Positions 35,313-43,838 of a stretch of 64,000 bases of DNA are shown piece by piece. A program made the position numbers and the translations under genes. Positions within the stretch are counted from its first letter, which is position 1. Each line of letters starts with the position of its first letter. The notes under the pieces were generated by a model, which saw only the letters and a list, made by a program, of their open reading frames with translations, was not told the origin of the DNA and searched no databases. Source of the DNA: Spirochaetota bacterium (GTDB lineage Bacteria > Spirochaetota > Brachyspiria > Brachyspirales > JACRPF01); assembly GCA_038043445.1 (NCBI GenBank), contig JBBTBY010000007.1, positions 1 through 64,000 of the forward strand, in the 5' to 3' direction.

Positions 35313-36416
35313 ATGGGCATGAACGGACCGGTCCTTATCGTCGATGACGACGAACAGATATTGACCCTCACCCAAGAGATACTTACCGCGAGCGGATTCA
35401 CCGTCCGTGGATTCACCGATCCGGTGAAAGCGCTTACATCGCTCACCGTCGATGGTGCCGCAGCGATAATTTCCGACATCGATATGCCCGGCATGTCCGG
35501 CATCGAATTCGGACAGAAGGTGCGCGCGATTGATGAGCACATCCCTATCGTCTTCCTCACGGGTTTTTCCACGCTTGAGTACGCAAAGGAAGCGATACGC
35601 ATCGGCGCATCGGAGTTCATAGAGAAACCGGTCAAGAACATACATGCGCTCATCGAGGTAGTACGTACCGCCATACGCAAGCGCGAGGAGCGCAAGGCGC
35701 TTGAGACCGTGCACGACCTGTATCGCGCCCTGGTGCGACCCGGTGAAAGCATACAGCCAGCCGATGTGTTCTACGACCTGCAGGAATTCACCATCAAGGG
35801 CTGGGCGAAGCTCATCGAACACAAGGATGAAGAGACCGGCAATCACCTCATGCGGATCGCCCGTTATACGGAGCTCCTCGCCAATGAGCTGTCAGCAACA
35901 ACGGCGTTCTCAGGATATCTTTCACACGAATACATTCAGGACCTGAAGCTCGGGAGCATTCTCCACGACATCGGCAAATCGTCGGTGCCCGATACGATAC
36001 TGATGAAACCGGGAAAGCTCACAGCGGAGGAATTCGTCATCATCAAGTCGCATGTGACCGTGGGCGGGAGTTTTCTTGAGACCTGCCTTACCGAATGGAA
36101 GAACAAATACCCCGACATGAAATGCTATTTCAATCTCGGTTCGCAGATAGCGAAATTCCATCATGAGCGCTGGGACGGCAGCGGGTATGCCGCGGGCCTC
36201 GCCAGGACCGACATCCCGCTTTCGGCGCGCATCGTCGCCATCGCCGACGTATACGATGCGCTTACCTCCGAACGCCCGTACAAGAAAGCGTGGCCGCATG
36301 CCGATGCGGTCGCGGAGATAATCCGTTCGTCCGAAACGCATTTCGATCCGTCCATCGTCTCGGTATTCCTTTCGATAAGCCCCAAGTTCGCCGAAATACG
36401 CAGCACGTTCAACTGA
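35313..36416 (+). CDS. Response regulator with HD-GYP domain (probable c-di-GMP phosphodiesterase)
   Basis: 367 residues from the ATG at 35313, 9 bases after TGGGAG; other in-frame ATGs are at 35304 and 35319. The receiver domain (3-125) has VDDDEQ, phospho-Asp in ISDIDMPG, FLTGFS and EKPV. The HD-GYP domain (150-365) has HDIGKSSVPD, HHERWDGSGYAAG and ARIVAIADVYDALTSERPYKKAW. The GYP triplet reads GYA, a common variant, and the catalytic His-Asp pairs are kept. It probably degrades c-di-GMP on phosphorylation. The cognate kinase is not adjacent. Confidence 0.92.
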   Translation: MGMNGPVLIVDDDEQILTLTQEILTASGFTVRGFTDPVKALTSLTVDGAAAIISDIDMPGMSGIEFGQKVRAIDEHIPIVFLTGFSTLEYAKEAIRIGASEFIEKPVKNIHALIEVVRTAIRKREERKALETVHDLYRALVRPGESIQPADVFYDLQEFTIKGWAKLIEHKDEETGNHLMRIARYTELLANELSATTAFSGYLSHEYIQDLKLGSILHDIGKSSVPDTILMKPGKLTAEEFVIIKSHVTVGGSFLETCLTEWKNKYPDMKCYFNLGSQIAKFHHERWDGSGYAAGLARTDIPLSARIVAIADVYDALTSERPYKKAWPHADAVAEIIRSSETHFDPSIVSVFLSISPKFAEIRSTFN

Positions 36417-36419
36417 ACA

Positions 36420-36941
36420 TCACTGCACGGTACCGAAACGGGAAAGCGGCTTGTAAATGAGCACTGCCGTCCCCACGATACGCGTTATGTTCACCGGACC
36501 GTAGCTCCTGCTGTCCTCGCTCACCGCTCGATTATCACCGAGCACGAAGACATGATCGGCGGGTATATCGAGCGTCAATGTCCCCGTTGTCGCCGATGCG
36601 TACGGCTCCCGAAGCACGATCGAATTCACCGTGACCGTACCGTCGCGTATGACGATATGATCGCCGGGAATGCCGATGATACGCTTCACGAAATACCCGT
36701 CCTCCGCGCGCTTGCCTTCGAACACGACGATCTCGCCCCGCGTGACCGGACGCAGACCAAAGCGCGTGAGATGGTACGCCCCTTTGAAGACCAGTATCTC
36801 ATCCCCGGCACATACCGAGTTCTCCATCGACCGTGACGCCACGGGGAACGGCTGGAACAAGAACATCCGAATGCATACGGCGATCATGACCGCAACGGCA
36901 CCGGCCAGAGCGATCTCCGCGATGCGCCGCTGTATCGTCAT
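36420..36941 (-). CDS. lepB: Signal peptidase I
   Basis: 174 residues from the ATG at 36941; the longer frame lies within recG. The ATG overlaps the recG stop (ATGA). One N-terminal span (about 8-28) leads to the catalytic serine S38 in ASRSMEN and the general base K86 in YFVKRIIGIPGD. VLGDNRAVSEDSRSYGPV is the last conserved box. It cuts signal peptides of exported proteins at the outer face of the inner membrane. Sitting behind mlaEFD and recG is an unusual place for it. The usual PSM reads RSM here. Confidence 0.92.
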   Translation of the reverse strand: MTIQRRIAEIALAGAVAVMIAVCIRMFLFQPFPVASRSMENSVCAGDEILVFKGAYHLTRFGLRPVTRGEIVVFEGKRAEDGYFVKRIIGIPGDHIVIRDGTVTVNSIVLREPYASATTGTLTLDIPADHVFVLGDNRAVSEDSRSYGPVNITRIVGTAVLIYKPLSRFGTVQ

Positions 36942-38989
36942 ACGGTCAGCCGTTCTGTCATACGTGCGATCCGCTCCTCGAATTCCGGTGCGAGCCTGTC
37001 CGTTCCCGCACACAGTGCGAGCGCATCGGTACGCGCCTCGCGCATGATGCCGACATCGCGTATGATATCGCCGAGCCGGAATTCCGGCAATCCCGCCTGA
37101 CGCATACCGATGAATTCACCAGGGCCCCGTATCGCAAGGTCTTCCTCCGCTATGCGGAAACCGTCGTTCGAATCCGCGAGCACGGCAAGCCGCTTTGACG
37201 CTGCATCGGTAAGTTCGCCGTGATGCACAAGATAGCAAAACCCTTCGCGGTCGCCGCGCCCCACGCGCCCGCGCATCTGATGGAGCTGCGAAAGCCCGAA
37301 ACGCTCGGCACCCTCGATCACCATCGTCGTCGCGTTGGGATTATCGATGCCCACCTCGATGATGGATGTTGCAAAAAGCACCTTCACCTCGCCGCGGGAG
37401 AAGCGGCCCATGGCATCATCGCGCTCAACGCTCGTCATCCTTCCATGAACGACGGCAAGAGGGACATCGGAAAGCGTGGTCGCCCGCACGCGCTCATACT
37501 CATTGGTCAGATCGAGGAGATCGCTATCCGCCGTTTCCTCGATGAGCGGGAACACGACATATCCCTGCTCGCCTTTCTCGATGCGGTTCTTCAGGAATCG
37601 GTAGCAGTGATCACGAGCGTCCTTCCCCACATACTTCGTCCGTATCCCTTTCCTTCCGGACGGCATTTCATCGATGACGGAAAGATCGAGCTCGCCGAAA
37701 AGCGTCATGGCGAGCGAACGCGGTATGGGCGTCGCCGTCATAAGGAGATAATCGACGTTCTTTCCCTTGGCAAGGAGCGCATTGCGCTGCGCCACGCCGA
37801 AGCGCTGCTGCTCGTCGATCACCGCAAGCCCGAGCGATGCGAATCGCACATCGTCGCTGAGGAGCGCGTGCGTCCCGACAATTATCCGCACGTCGTTGGC
37901 GGCACAGCGAGAAAGCATGCGCGCACGCTCCTCACCGGAAAGCGATCCGGTCAGAAGCCCGACCGATATGCGATCGCCTGCCATGCCCTGTATCGTACGC
38001 ATATGCTGAGCGGCAAGTATCTCCGTCGGGGCAAGGAGCGCGGTCTGATAGCCCGCTTCCGCTGCGATGAGCGCTGCAAGGAACGCCACCACGGTCTTCC
38101 CGCTCCCTACATCGCCCTGAAGGAGCCGGAACATCTGCCTGTCGGAAAGCATATCGTCGGATATCTCGGCGAGCGTATTATCCTGCGCGCGGGTAAGCCG
38201 ATAGGGAAGCGATGCTGCGATGTCATCGCGGAGCTTCATGGAATGGTAGCGTTTCTCCTTGGCGAGTACGGGTGGTCTGTTCTCACGAAGATACATGACC
38301 TGGAACGCAAGGAATTCCTCGTAGATGAGCGTACGCTTCGCCTGCTCCATACGCTTCATGTCGCGGGGGAAGTGTATCTCCGCAAGCGCATCGCCGAATG
38401 ACATGAGCGAATAGCGTCCCTTCGCTTCAGGCGAGATGTCATATGAAATGGTACGCATCAGCGGAAGCTGCGACTGTATGAGCGAACGCATCTTTTTCTG
38501 CGAAAGCCCCGCCGTCAGCTCGTAGAGGGGGACAATGCGCCCGAACGTGAGTGACGCATCAGCGTCGAATTCCACTTCGGTCACCGAACACCATACCGCA
38601 TTGCGCCCGAACCGGAATTTACCGACGACATGGATCTCCGCCCCCTCGCGCGCGCCCTTGGGCATGCGGCCGGCGAAAAGCGGAAGTTCCGCCGTCATAT
38701 CGCCGTCGGATACGATGAGCTTGGGCACCGAGCGGAAATTCACCGTCATCGACTCGATGGAATCGATGCGCACGCGGACGACCGAATTCTTTTCCGGCTC
38801 CGCGAGCGCTTCCCGTATCGAGGTCACCCGTGTCCTGTCCTCATAGTCGCGGGGGAAGAACGTCATAAGATCGAGGAGCGAACGTATGTTCTTTTTCGCG
38901 AGCAGTTCCTGGAAATAGGGACCCACCCCCTTTACGAACTGTATCGGCTGTTCGGCGATCTCCCGGAACGTCATCCTCTCATGCGGCAC
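36938..38989 (-). CDS. recG: ATP-dependent DNA helicase RecG
   Basis: 683 residues. Wedge/OB domain at 60-170, then the SF2 helicase core: LLQGDVGSGKTVVAFLAAL (Walker A), VIDEQQRFG (DEQQ box), LLMTATPIPRSLAMT, VFPLIEE, and QLHQMRGRVGRG. The C-terminal FRIAEEDLAIRGPGEFIGMRQAGLPEF is diagnostic of RecG. It remodels stalled forks and Holliday junctions. The start is uncertain: a GTG at 38989 has no site, and an ATG at 38974 would remove five residues. It follows mlaD by 2 bases. Confidence 0.95.
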   Translation of the reverse strand: MPHERMTFREIAEQPIQFVKGVGPYFQELLAKKNIRSLLDLMTFFPRDYEDRTRVTSIREALAEPEKNSVVRVRIDSIESMTVNFRSVPKLIVSDGDMTAELPLFAGRMPKGAREGAEIHVVGKFRFGRNAVWCSVTEVEFDADASLTFGRIVPLYELTAGLSQKKMRSLIQSQLPLMRTISYDISPEAKGRYSLMSFGDALAEIHFPRDMKRMEQAKRTLIYEEFLAFQVMYLRENRPPVLAKEKRYHSMKLRDDIAASLPYRLTRAQDNTLAEISDDMLSDRQMFRLLQGDVGSGKTVVAFLAALIAAEAGYQTALLAPTEILAAQHMRTIQGMAGDRISVGLLTGSLSGEERARMLSRCAANDVRIIVGTHALLSDDVRFASLGLAVIDEQQRFGVAQRNALLAKGKNVDYLLMTATPIPRSLAMTLFGELDLSVIDEMPSGRKGIRTKYVGKDARDHCYRFLKNRIEKGEQGYVVFPLIEETADSDLLDLTNEYERVRATTLSDVPLAVVHGRMTSVERDDAMGRFSRGEVKVLFATSIIEVGIDNPNATTMVIEGAERFGLSQLHQMRGRVGRGDREGFCYLVHHGELTDAASKRLAVLADSNDGFRIAEEDLAIRGPGEFIGMRQAGLPEFRLGDIIRDVGIMREARTDALALCAGTDRLAPEFEERIARMTERLTV

Positions 38990-38991
38990 GA

Positions 38992-39810
38992 TTATTTTTT
39001 TTTCGTCGGCTGCGTCGTCAGCACCGTCGTCGGCTTGGCTTTGTCATCCGCGCCCTTCATGGTTATGATGGGGTTGTCTTTCAGTTTTTCGGATATCTCG
39101 ACGAAATTCTCCGTTATCTTCTGCACGTTCTTAAGCGACGCGGTTATCTCCGCCCGGGCGCGCGGATCGTTCAGGAAATATTCGAGGTTCGATGCATGCC
39201 TGAGCTTATAGGTCAGCGCCTGTACATCCCCGAGTATCAGATTGACCTTCCCGTCGGGGGCGCTCAGCATTCGGAGCAATGTCTTGAATTCCCCTTCCGG
39301 GTCGTTTATCCATTTGGTCAACTGTGTTACATTGCCGAGGATCACATCGATGCCTTGGTTCTTCATGGTAAGATCATGTTTTTCCTTGAGCATCTGCCCG
39401 CGTTCGGTATCCGACGAAGGAAGGAAGGCATTGTTGCCGAGCCTTCGTGCATCCGGCGTGCCGGGATACAGGATAAGCTCACCGTCCCCGAAGAGAGGTG
39501 CACTTAACACAAGGACGCTGTCCTCGCGTACGCGGTCCGCGTATTCACCATAAATGATCACCTTCGCTTCCACTTTATTCTCTTCGTTGATCCTGTATTT
39601 TATGAGTTTCCCGACGGCAAGTCCCTGGAGCGTCACGTTCATGTTTTCCTTAAGCTTGTTCGCGCTCTTGAATTCAGTTGTAAATGCGGCTTTTGACCGC
39701 CACAGCCCCTTTTGTGTCGGTATAACGATGATGAGCGACATCACGATAATGAGCGCGGCAGCGATGAATATCGCCACGATCTTTTCCATCCGTGAGAACG
39801 TGTATGCCAT
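38992..39810 (-). CDS. mlaD: MCE-domain lipid-transport protein (MlaD-like)
   Basis: 272 residues; GGAGG precedes the ATG. One N-terminal membrane anchor (9-31), then a single MCE domain (about 40-115: FKSANKLKENMNVTLQGLAVGKL, SAPLFGDGELILYPG). The rest (130-260) is helical, with KNVQKITENFVEISEKLK, which fits a helical needle or coiled barrel in the periplasm, and ends in a Lys-rich tail. It forms a ring that shuttles phospholipids between membranes with MlaE and MlaF. The operon order is mlaE, mlaF, mlaD. The helical part is longer than in E. coli MlaD. Confidence 0.88.
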   Translation of the reverse strand: MAYTFSRMEKIVAIFIAAALIIVMSLIIVIPTQKGLWRSKAAFTTEFKSANKLKENMNVTLQGLAVGKLIKYRINEENKVEAKVIIYGEYADRVREDSVLVLSAPLFGDGELILYPGTPDARRLGNNAFLPSSDTERGQMLKEKHDLTMKNQGIDVILGNVTQLTKWINDPEGEFKTLLRMLSAPDGKVNLILGDVQALTYKLRHASNLEYFLNDPRARAEITASLKNVQKITENFVEISEKLKDNPIITMKGADDKAKPTTVLTTQPTKKK

Positions 39811-39828
39811 TCGAACCTCCGTGAACCT

Positions 39829-40569
39829 TTATTTGAACTCGGCTAAATATTCATCTGCTTCTGCCCGCTTCTTGAACTCCTCATAACTCCCGTCAAAACA
39901 GGGGACATGGTCCTTGAAAGCGATGACACGCGCAGCGAGGAACGCAAATTCGGATACTTTGTTGCAGACGGCAAGAACCGTGATCGGTATCCCTGAGGTG
40001 ACATAGCGGCATATTTCGTTCCTGATGAGCGCATCCGCCTGCTGATCGATGCCGTCGAATACAGAATCGAGGAACAGTATCTCCGGGCTGTGTATGATCG
40101 AGCGCAGATAATTGACGAATCGCCGCTCGCGCCCGGAAAGCACATTGGGACGCGCGGTGATGATGCGGTCTTTCGTGAGCCCGAACCGCGCAACGTGCTC
40201 AATGATCTCCTTCTCTATTTCCGCATCGCTCATATTCGTGTTGTATTTACGGTGCATCGCCAGGTTCTGATACGCCGTTCGCGACGAAAAAAGAGCATCG
40301 TCCTGGAATACGAACCCGTTCCTGCTTTTCATCTTCATGATGTCCGCTTTCGGCGACCGCACCGTGTCGATGCCTTCGATCGTTACGCTTCCCGAACGCG
40401 GATTGTATATCCCATACGCGAGCTTAAGGAGCGTAGAAAGACCTTCGCCGCTCCCGCCGACGATGACGGTGAATGTCCCGCGCGTGAACGAAAGTGAAAG
40501 CCCGTTGAAAATGATATGTGTACCGAATCCGAAGGTAACATCCCTGAGTTCTATCACGTTATCCTGCAT
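39829..40569 (-). CDS. mlaF: MlaF-type ABC protein with degenerate ATPase motifs
   Basis: 246 residues with a full nucleotide-binding-domain fold. The Walker A loop reads G38-G-S-G-E-G-L44-S-T, so the invariant Lys is Leu (codon CTT). The Walker B ends LFLD168-S169, with Ser for the catalytic Glu. The H-loop position is N203 (LAVCN) in place of His. The Q-loop (FVFQ89D) and a signature-like LSGRE (144-148) remain. It lies between mlaE and mlaD, so it is the MlaF equivalent, but ATP hydrolysis by normal chemistry looks impossible. It may be structural, or another ATPase may power the transporter. The frame is intact and overlaps are normal, so it is not a pseudogene. Confidence 0.85.
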   Translation of the reverse strand: MQDNVIELRDVTFGFGTHIIFNGLSLSFTRGTFTVIVGGSGEGLSTLLKLAYGIYNPRSGSVTIEGIDTVRSPKADIMKMKSRNGFVFQDDALFSSRTAYQNLAMHRKYNTNMSDAEIEKEIIEHVARFGLTKDRIITARPNVLSGRERRFVNYLRSIIHSPEILFLDSVFDGIDQQADALIRNEICRYVTSGIPITVLAVCNKVSEFAFLAARVIAFKDHVPCFDGSYEEFKKRAEADEYLAEFK

Positions 40570-40575
40570 ATGTCC

Positions 40576-41388
40576 TCAGTGTATCGACCGTGCAATATAA
40601 TAGAGTACCGTGATAAGGATATTGAAGAGAAAAACCCAGAGAAAACCGCTCATGACACCGCTTTGCGCCGATATGGCGATCGCCGATGTCGAGCCGCTCG
40701 TTTTAAATCCGTAATAAACCGAAGTCACCGATACCAATGACCCGAGCACTATCCCTTTGACAAAAAGAAGAAGGATATCGCCGAATGAAAGAACGGAAAG
40801 AAAGGTATTGAGGAATGAGAGGAACGGCACTTTCGGGTTCAGTATCGAACTGATCCCGAGACCTCCGATAATACCCACTGCCGCAAAAAGCACGGTAAGC
40901 ACGAACATGGATATCATCATGCCGAGAATGCGCGGGAGAACGATAAGACGTATGGGATCGACGCCGAGCGATTCAAGCGCTTCAAGCTCATGTCCGATGA
41001 CAATGGCGCCTATTTCAGCGGATATTGCGGTACCGCTCCGTGAGATGAGCACAATGGCGGTAAGGAGCGGCCCTCCCTCGCGGAGAATGACCGTAATGAT
41101 GAGTCCGGCGACCATATCGGCACCGAGCAGTCCGGAAGCCATCGCCGCCGAGAAATTGATGCCGGCCCCGAGCGCGAGCGCCATGAACGCGATGAGCGGG
41201 AATGATGTCACCCCTGAAAAGTAAACCTGTTTTACCGTTTCTTCATACACGACATCGGTATCCGGCTTGTTTATCTGGAATACTTCGGCAAGCGAATATA
41301 TCAAAAGCGAGAGTATACCCCCCGCCTGATCGACGAACCGCAGTGCCGGAGTTGCGATAAGGTCTTTTGCGATCGCGCGCAGCGCCAT
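40576..41388 (-). CDS. mlaE: MlaE-type permease of the lipid-transport system
   Basis: 270 residues from the ATG at 41388, the usual MlaE length; the frame stays open to 41559 but a consensus promoter lies between. It has five or six membrane spans, with ILREGGPLLTAIVLISRSGTAISAEIG (near 118-144), EALESLGVDPIRLIVLPRILG and the C-terminal YYGFKTSGSTSAI, all typical of the family. It is the inner-membrane channel of the Mla/Mce lipid transporter. It is the first gene of the operon mlaE-mlaF-mlaD-recG-lepB, divergent from flaA. No Shine-Dalgarno; the -10 box ends 7 bases before the ATG. Confidence 0.93.
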   Translation of the reverse strand: MALRAIAKDLIATPALRFVDQAGGILSLLIYSLAEVFQINKPDTDVVYEETVKQVYFSGVTSFPLIAFMALALGAGINFSAAMASGLLGADMVAGLIITVILREGGPLLTAIVLISRSGTAISAEIGAIVIGHELEALESLGVDPIRLIVLPRILGMMISMFVLTVLFAAVGIIGGLGISSILNPKVPFLSFLNTFLSVLSFGDILLLFVKGIVLGSLVSVTSVYYGFKTSGSTSAIAISAQSGVMSGFLWVFLFNILITVLYYIARSIH

Positions 41389-41395
41389 GAACGCG

Positions 41396-41423
41396 ATTAT
41401 ACTTTGCTGTAGTGAAAAAGCAA
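41396..41423 (-). promoter_or_regulatory. Leaderless-type promoter of the mlaE operon
   Basis: Minus strand TTGCTT (41423-41418), 16 bases, TATAAT (41401-41396), then CGCGTTC and the ATG at 41388. The -10 box is a perfect consensus, so the first transcribed base should be at or next to the ATG. Confidence 0.75.
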
Positions 41424-41519
41424 CGCGCGAATACGAGTATGCATCGGTGACCGCCCATTCGTATCGCTCCCGGGATCGGTAGTTAACATAGTGAACGCAC
41501 CCATGGGCGGAAAATCCTA

Positions 41520-41548
41520 TTGACAAAAGAATAAGATTGTTGTACAGT
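41520..41548 (+). promoter_or_regulatory. flaA promoter (sigma70 type)
   Basis: TTGACA (41520-41525), 17 bases, TACAGT (41543-41548). The leader is about 34 bases and includes an AGGAG site (41575-41579). I see no sigma28-type motif. Confidence 0.75.
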
Positions 41549-41588
41549 ACGAATCGCATTGAAAATCATAGAATAGGAGTGCACTTTT

Positions 41589-42506
41589 ATGAAGAAGATC
41601 CTTCTCGTGTGCGCGGGCATCTTCATGGTGTCGGGTCTCTACGCCCTGACCAATGCAACGCTCATCGATTTCTCCATCACCGGGGATAAGGCGGCATTGC
41701 AGTCAAAGGATGACGCGGCAAAAAGCGATTCCGACGAGATCATGAAGCTCTCCGATATCTACAATCCGAACTGGGCGGTCGTGCTCAACGACTCGGCGCA
41801 GATGATAGAGAACAGGAAACTATCCTATTGCTCGGATGTAACGAGTCAGAGCAAAGGAAAGGTGCTGGGGGTTCGGATACATTTCCCCACTGCTCCTTGG
41901 AACAGCTACGGTCTTGTAAAACCCCCGTTCGAATTCGAAATTTACGGCGGACCTGATGGCACCCGTTTCATGGACGGCAAGGGTGTTCTGAAGAATGTCG
42001 GGACCATACGGTCCATCAGTTCATGGGTATGCGGCCGGAACTATGTGGTAAATTACATCGTCAATATAAAGAACGACCAGGAAGCGGTCAGCGCCCACTC
42101 TCTCGGCTATCTCAATTTCGTCGGCTGGAGCCAGGTGAAATGGGATAACCCGAATTACCTTGCCAATGCACGTGACCGTGTACTGCGCCGCGTGCCGCTC
42201 TATCCGAGAAGCACGCCGTCCGTCAAACTGGACTCACTGCAGTTCTATCGCACTGCGGACAATCTCGGCGGCAATTTCGTGGCATACGTAAAGGACGTTG
42301 CTATGGAATTCGAAGAAGCGGTCATCGACAAGGATGCCGACATCGATGATGAAGGCGTGTGGGGCATTTTGAAGGCGGAAAGTGATCGCAAAAAAGCCCT
42401 TGAGAACAGGCGCCTCAAGGAGATACGCGAACTTCGCGATCTCGAAGAGCGCCGCATCGCCGGGTCCGCAAAGGGCTCGACTTCAACGGCTTCGACGAAC
42501 AAATAA
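41589..42506 (+). CDS. flaA: Periplasmic flagellar filament outer-layer protein FlaA
   Basis: 305 residues with a signal peptide (1-19, cut near LYALT). The body follows the spirochaetal FlaA pattern: LGVRIHFPTAPWNSYGLVKPPFEFEIYGG, GVLKNVGTIRSISSWVCGRNY, LGYLNFVGWSQVKWDNPNYL, LYPRSTPSVKLDSLQFYRTAD, GGNFVAYVKDVAMEFEEAV. The last 50 residues are a charged helix (RRLKEIRELRDLEERR) then a Ser/Thr tail, longer than I expect for FlaA. FlaA sheathes the FlaB core of periplasmic flagella and is specific to spirochaetes. It is monocistronic, with its own promoter and terminator. Confidence 0.88.
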   Translation: MKKILLVCAGIFMVSGLYALTNATLIDFSITGDKAALQSKDDAAKSDSDEIMKLSDIYNPNWAVVLNDSAQMIENRKLSYCSDVTSQSKGKVLGVRIHFPTAPWNSYGLVKPPFEFEIYGGPDGTRFMDGKGVLKNVGTIRSISSWVCGRNYVVNYIVNIKNDQEAVSAHSLGYLNFVGWSQVKWDNPNYLANARDRVLRRVPLYPRSTPSVKLDSLQFYRTADNLGGNFVAYVKDVAMEFEEAVIDKDADIDDEGVWGILKAESDRKKALENRRLKEIRELRDLEERRIAGSAKGSTSTASTNK

Positions 42507-42519
42507 GAAAACAGCAATG

Positions 42520-42557
42520 AAAAAAAGGCGGACGCCGATGCGGCGTTCGCCTTTTTT
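42520..42557 (+). terminator. flaA terminator
   Basis: AAAAAAGGCG-g-ACGCCG, loop ATG, CGGCGT-t-CGCCTTTTTT. It lies 14 bases after the flaA stop and ends in six T. The A-rich left arm would also let it act on the other strand. Confidence 0.9.
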
Positions 42558-42569
42558 GTTGTTATAACG

Positions 42570-43838
42570 ATGGACATACGAACGATAATACCTGCCGGGA
42601 CCTTCTCTTCCCTCTACGACGCGTTCTACCGCAATTTTCTCATCGGCCTTGCCGTGACCGACGCGGCTGGCCGCTTCGTCCATACACGCGAAGGCACGAA
42701 GGTCTCATTCTGTTCGAACGAGGACAGCACCGGGCTTTGCCCTGTATGCATCGAAGAGAACATCTTCGCCATCAATGAATCGCTCCGCTTCGGCAATACG
42801 TACATAATGAATTCTCATACCGGTCTCCTCTTTTTCGCTGTGCCGGTCATGGTCAATCAATCGGTCATCGGCGGCATCGTATCATCGCGCATACTGCCGA
42901 TGGAGCTCTATACCATCATCACCGATGAGAAGAACACGAATGATTATATCAGCGACGAACATATCATCCGCAACGTGAAGAGCATTCCGGTCATCGAGGC
43001 GGGGACGGTGCGTATCGCGTCCGAAAACCTCTTCTCTCTCTCGGTCGCGCATAATCTTGTCAACGAAACGTTCCTTGCCGCGCGGCGTGCGTCGAACGAA
43101 CAGGAAGCGAACATCGCTGAGGCCATCGCCACCACCAAGGTGCATTCGGAGAACTATCATCTCCTGTACCTGTACAAGGAAAAGGACCTCATCGAGCGCA
43201 TCAAGGCGAACGACCGCCACGGCGCGGTGCGCATCCTCAACGATATTCTCGTCGGCATATTCGGCGTGAGCAATACCCCCATCGATGTCATCAAGGTGCG
43301 GCTTATGGAGCTCATCGTCATTATTTCCCGTGCTGCGGTGGAAGCGGGTGTGAAGAGCGAAACGCTCCTCGGGCTCAACTATTCCTATTTCCGCGATATT
43401 GCGAAGCTCGATGACGCCGTGGGCCTTACGCACTGGATCGTACGCGTGCTTGAGAACTATATCAGCGAGGTCGGCGCGCACGGCGAAACGACGCGCGACG
43501 GCCGCATCGCGCGGGCGCTGCGATACGTTGAGGAACACCATACGAGCCGTATCACGCTCGACGAGGTGTCATCCGCCGTGGGGCTCTCGCCGTCGCACTT
43601 CGCGCATGAATTCAAGAAAGAGGTCGGCGTATCGTTCATTACCTATGTCAACAATGTCAAGCTCACACGGGCGGCAGGCATGCTCACCTCGACAGCGAAT
43701 TCCGTCGTCGAGATAGCGTATGACCTCGGCTACAGCGATCAAAGCTATTTCATCAAGCAGTTCAAGGCGAAATACAAGATGACGCCGCTCGCCTACCGCA
43801 ATCACTATCAGCGCCCCGCGCGTAAAAAAACGATATGA
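42570..43838 (+). CDS. AraC-family regulator with PocR sensor domain
   Basis: 422 residues. Residues 10-175 are a PocR-type domain, with Cys in FCSNED and LCPVCIEEN as likely metal or redox ligands. The middle section (about 185-310: DLIERIKANDRHGAVRILNDILVGIFG, LMELIVIISRAAVEAG) is a helical domain that often links PocR to AraC. The C-terminal 100 residues have both helix-turn-helix motifs (ITLDEVSSAVGLSPSHFAHEFKKEVG and VVEIAYDLGYSDQSYFIKQFKAKYKMTP). It starts 13 bases after the flaA terminator, with no clear site. Its stop overlaps the amidase start. Compare the PocR-AraC protein at 12801, which lacks the middle section. Confidence 0.9.
   Translation: MDIRTIIPAGTFSSLYDAFYRNFLIGLAVTDAAGRFVHTREGTKVSFCSNEDSTGLCPVCIEENIFAINESLRFGNTYIMNSHTGLLFFAVPVMVNQSVIGGIVSSRILPMELYTIITDEKNTNDYISDEHIIRNVKSIPVIEAGTVRIASENLFSLSVAHNLVNETFLAARRASNEQEANIAEAIATTKVHSENYHLLYLYKEKDLIERIKANDRHGAVRILNDILVGIFGVSNTPIDVIKVRLMELIVIISRAAVEAGVKSETLLGLNYSYFRDIAKLDDAVGLTHWIVRVLENYISEVGAHGETTRDGRIARALRYVEEHHTSRITLDEVSSAVGLSPSHFAHEFKKEVGVSFITYVNNVKLTRAAGMLTSTANSVVEIAYDLGYSDQSYFIKQFKAKYKMTPLAYRNHYQRPARKKTI

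Noticed and set aside
39829-40569. mlaF as a pseudogene
   Set aside because: The frame is complete, spacing in the operon is tight and other motifs are kept; only the catalytic residues are changed.
41389-41559. 57-residue N-terminal extension of MlaE
   Set aside because: A consensus promoter lies inside it and 270 residues is the usual MlaE length.
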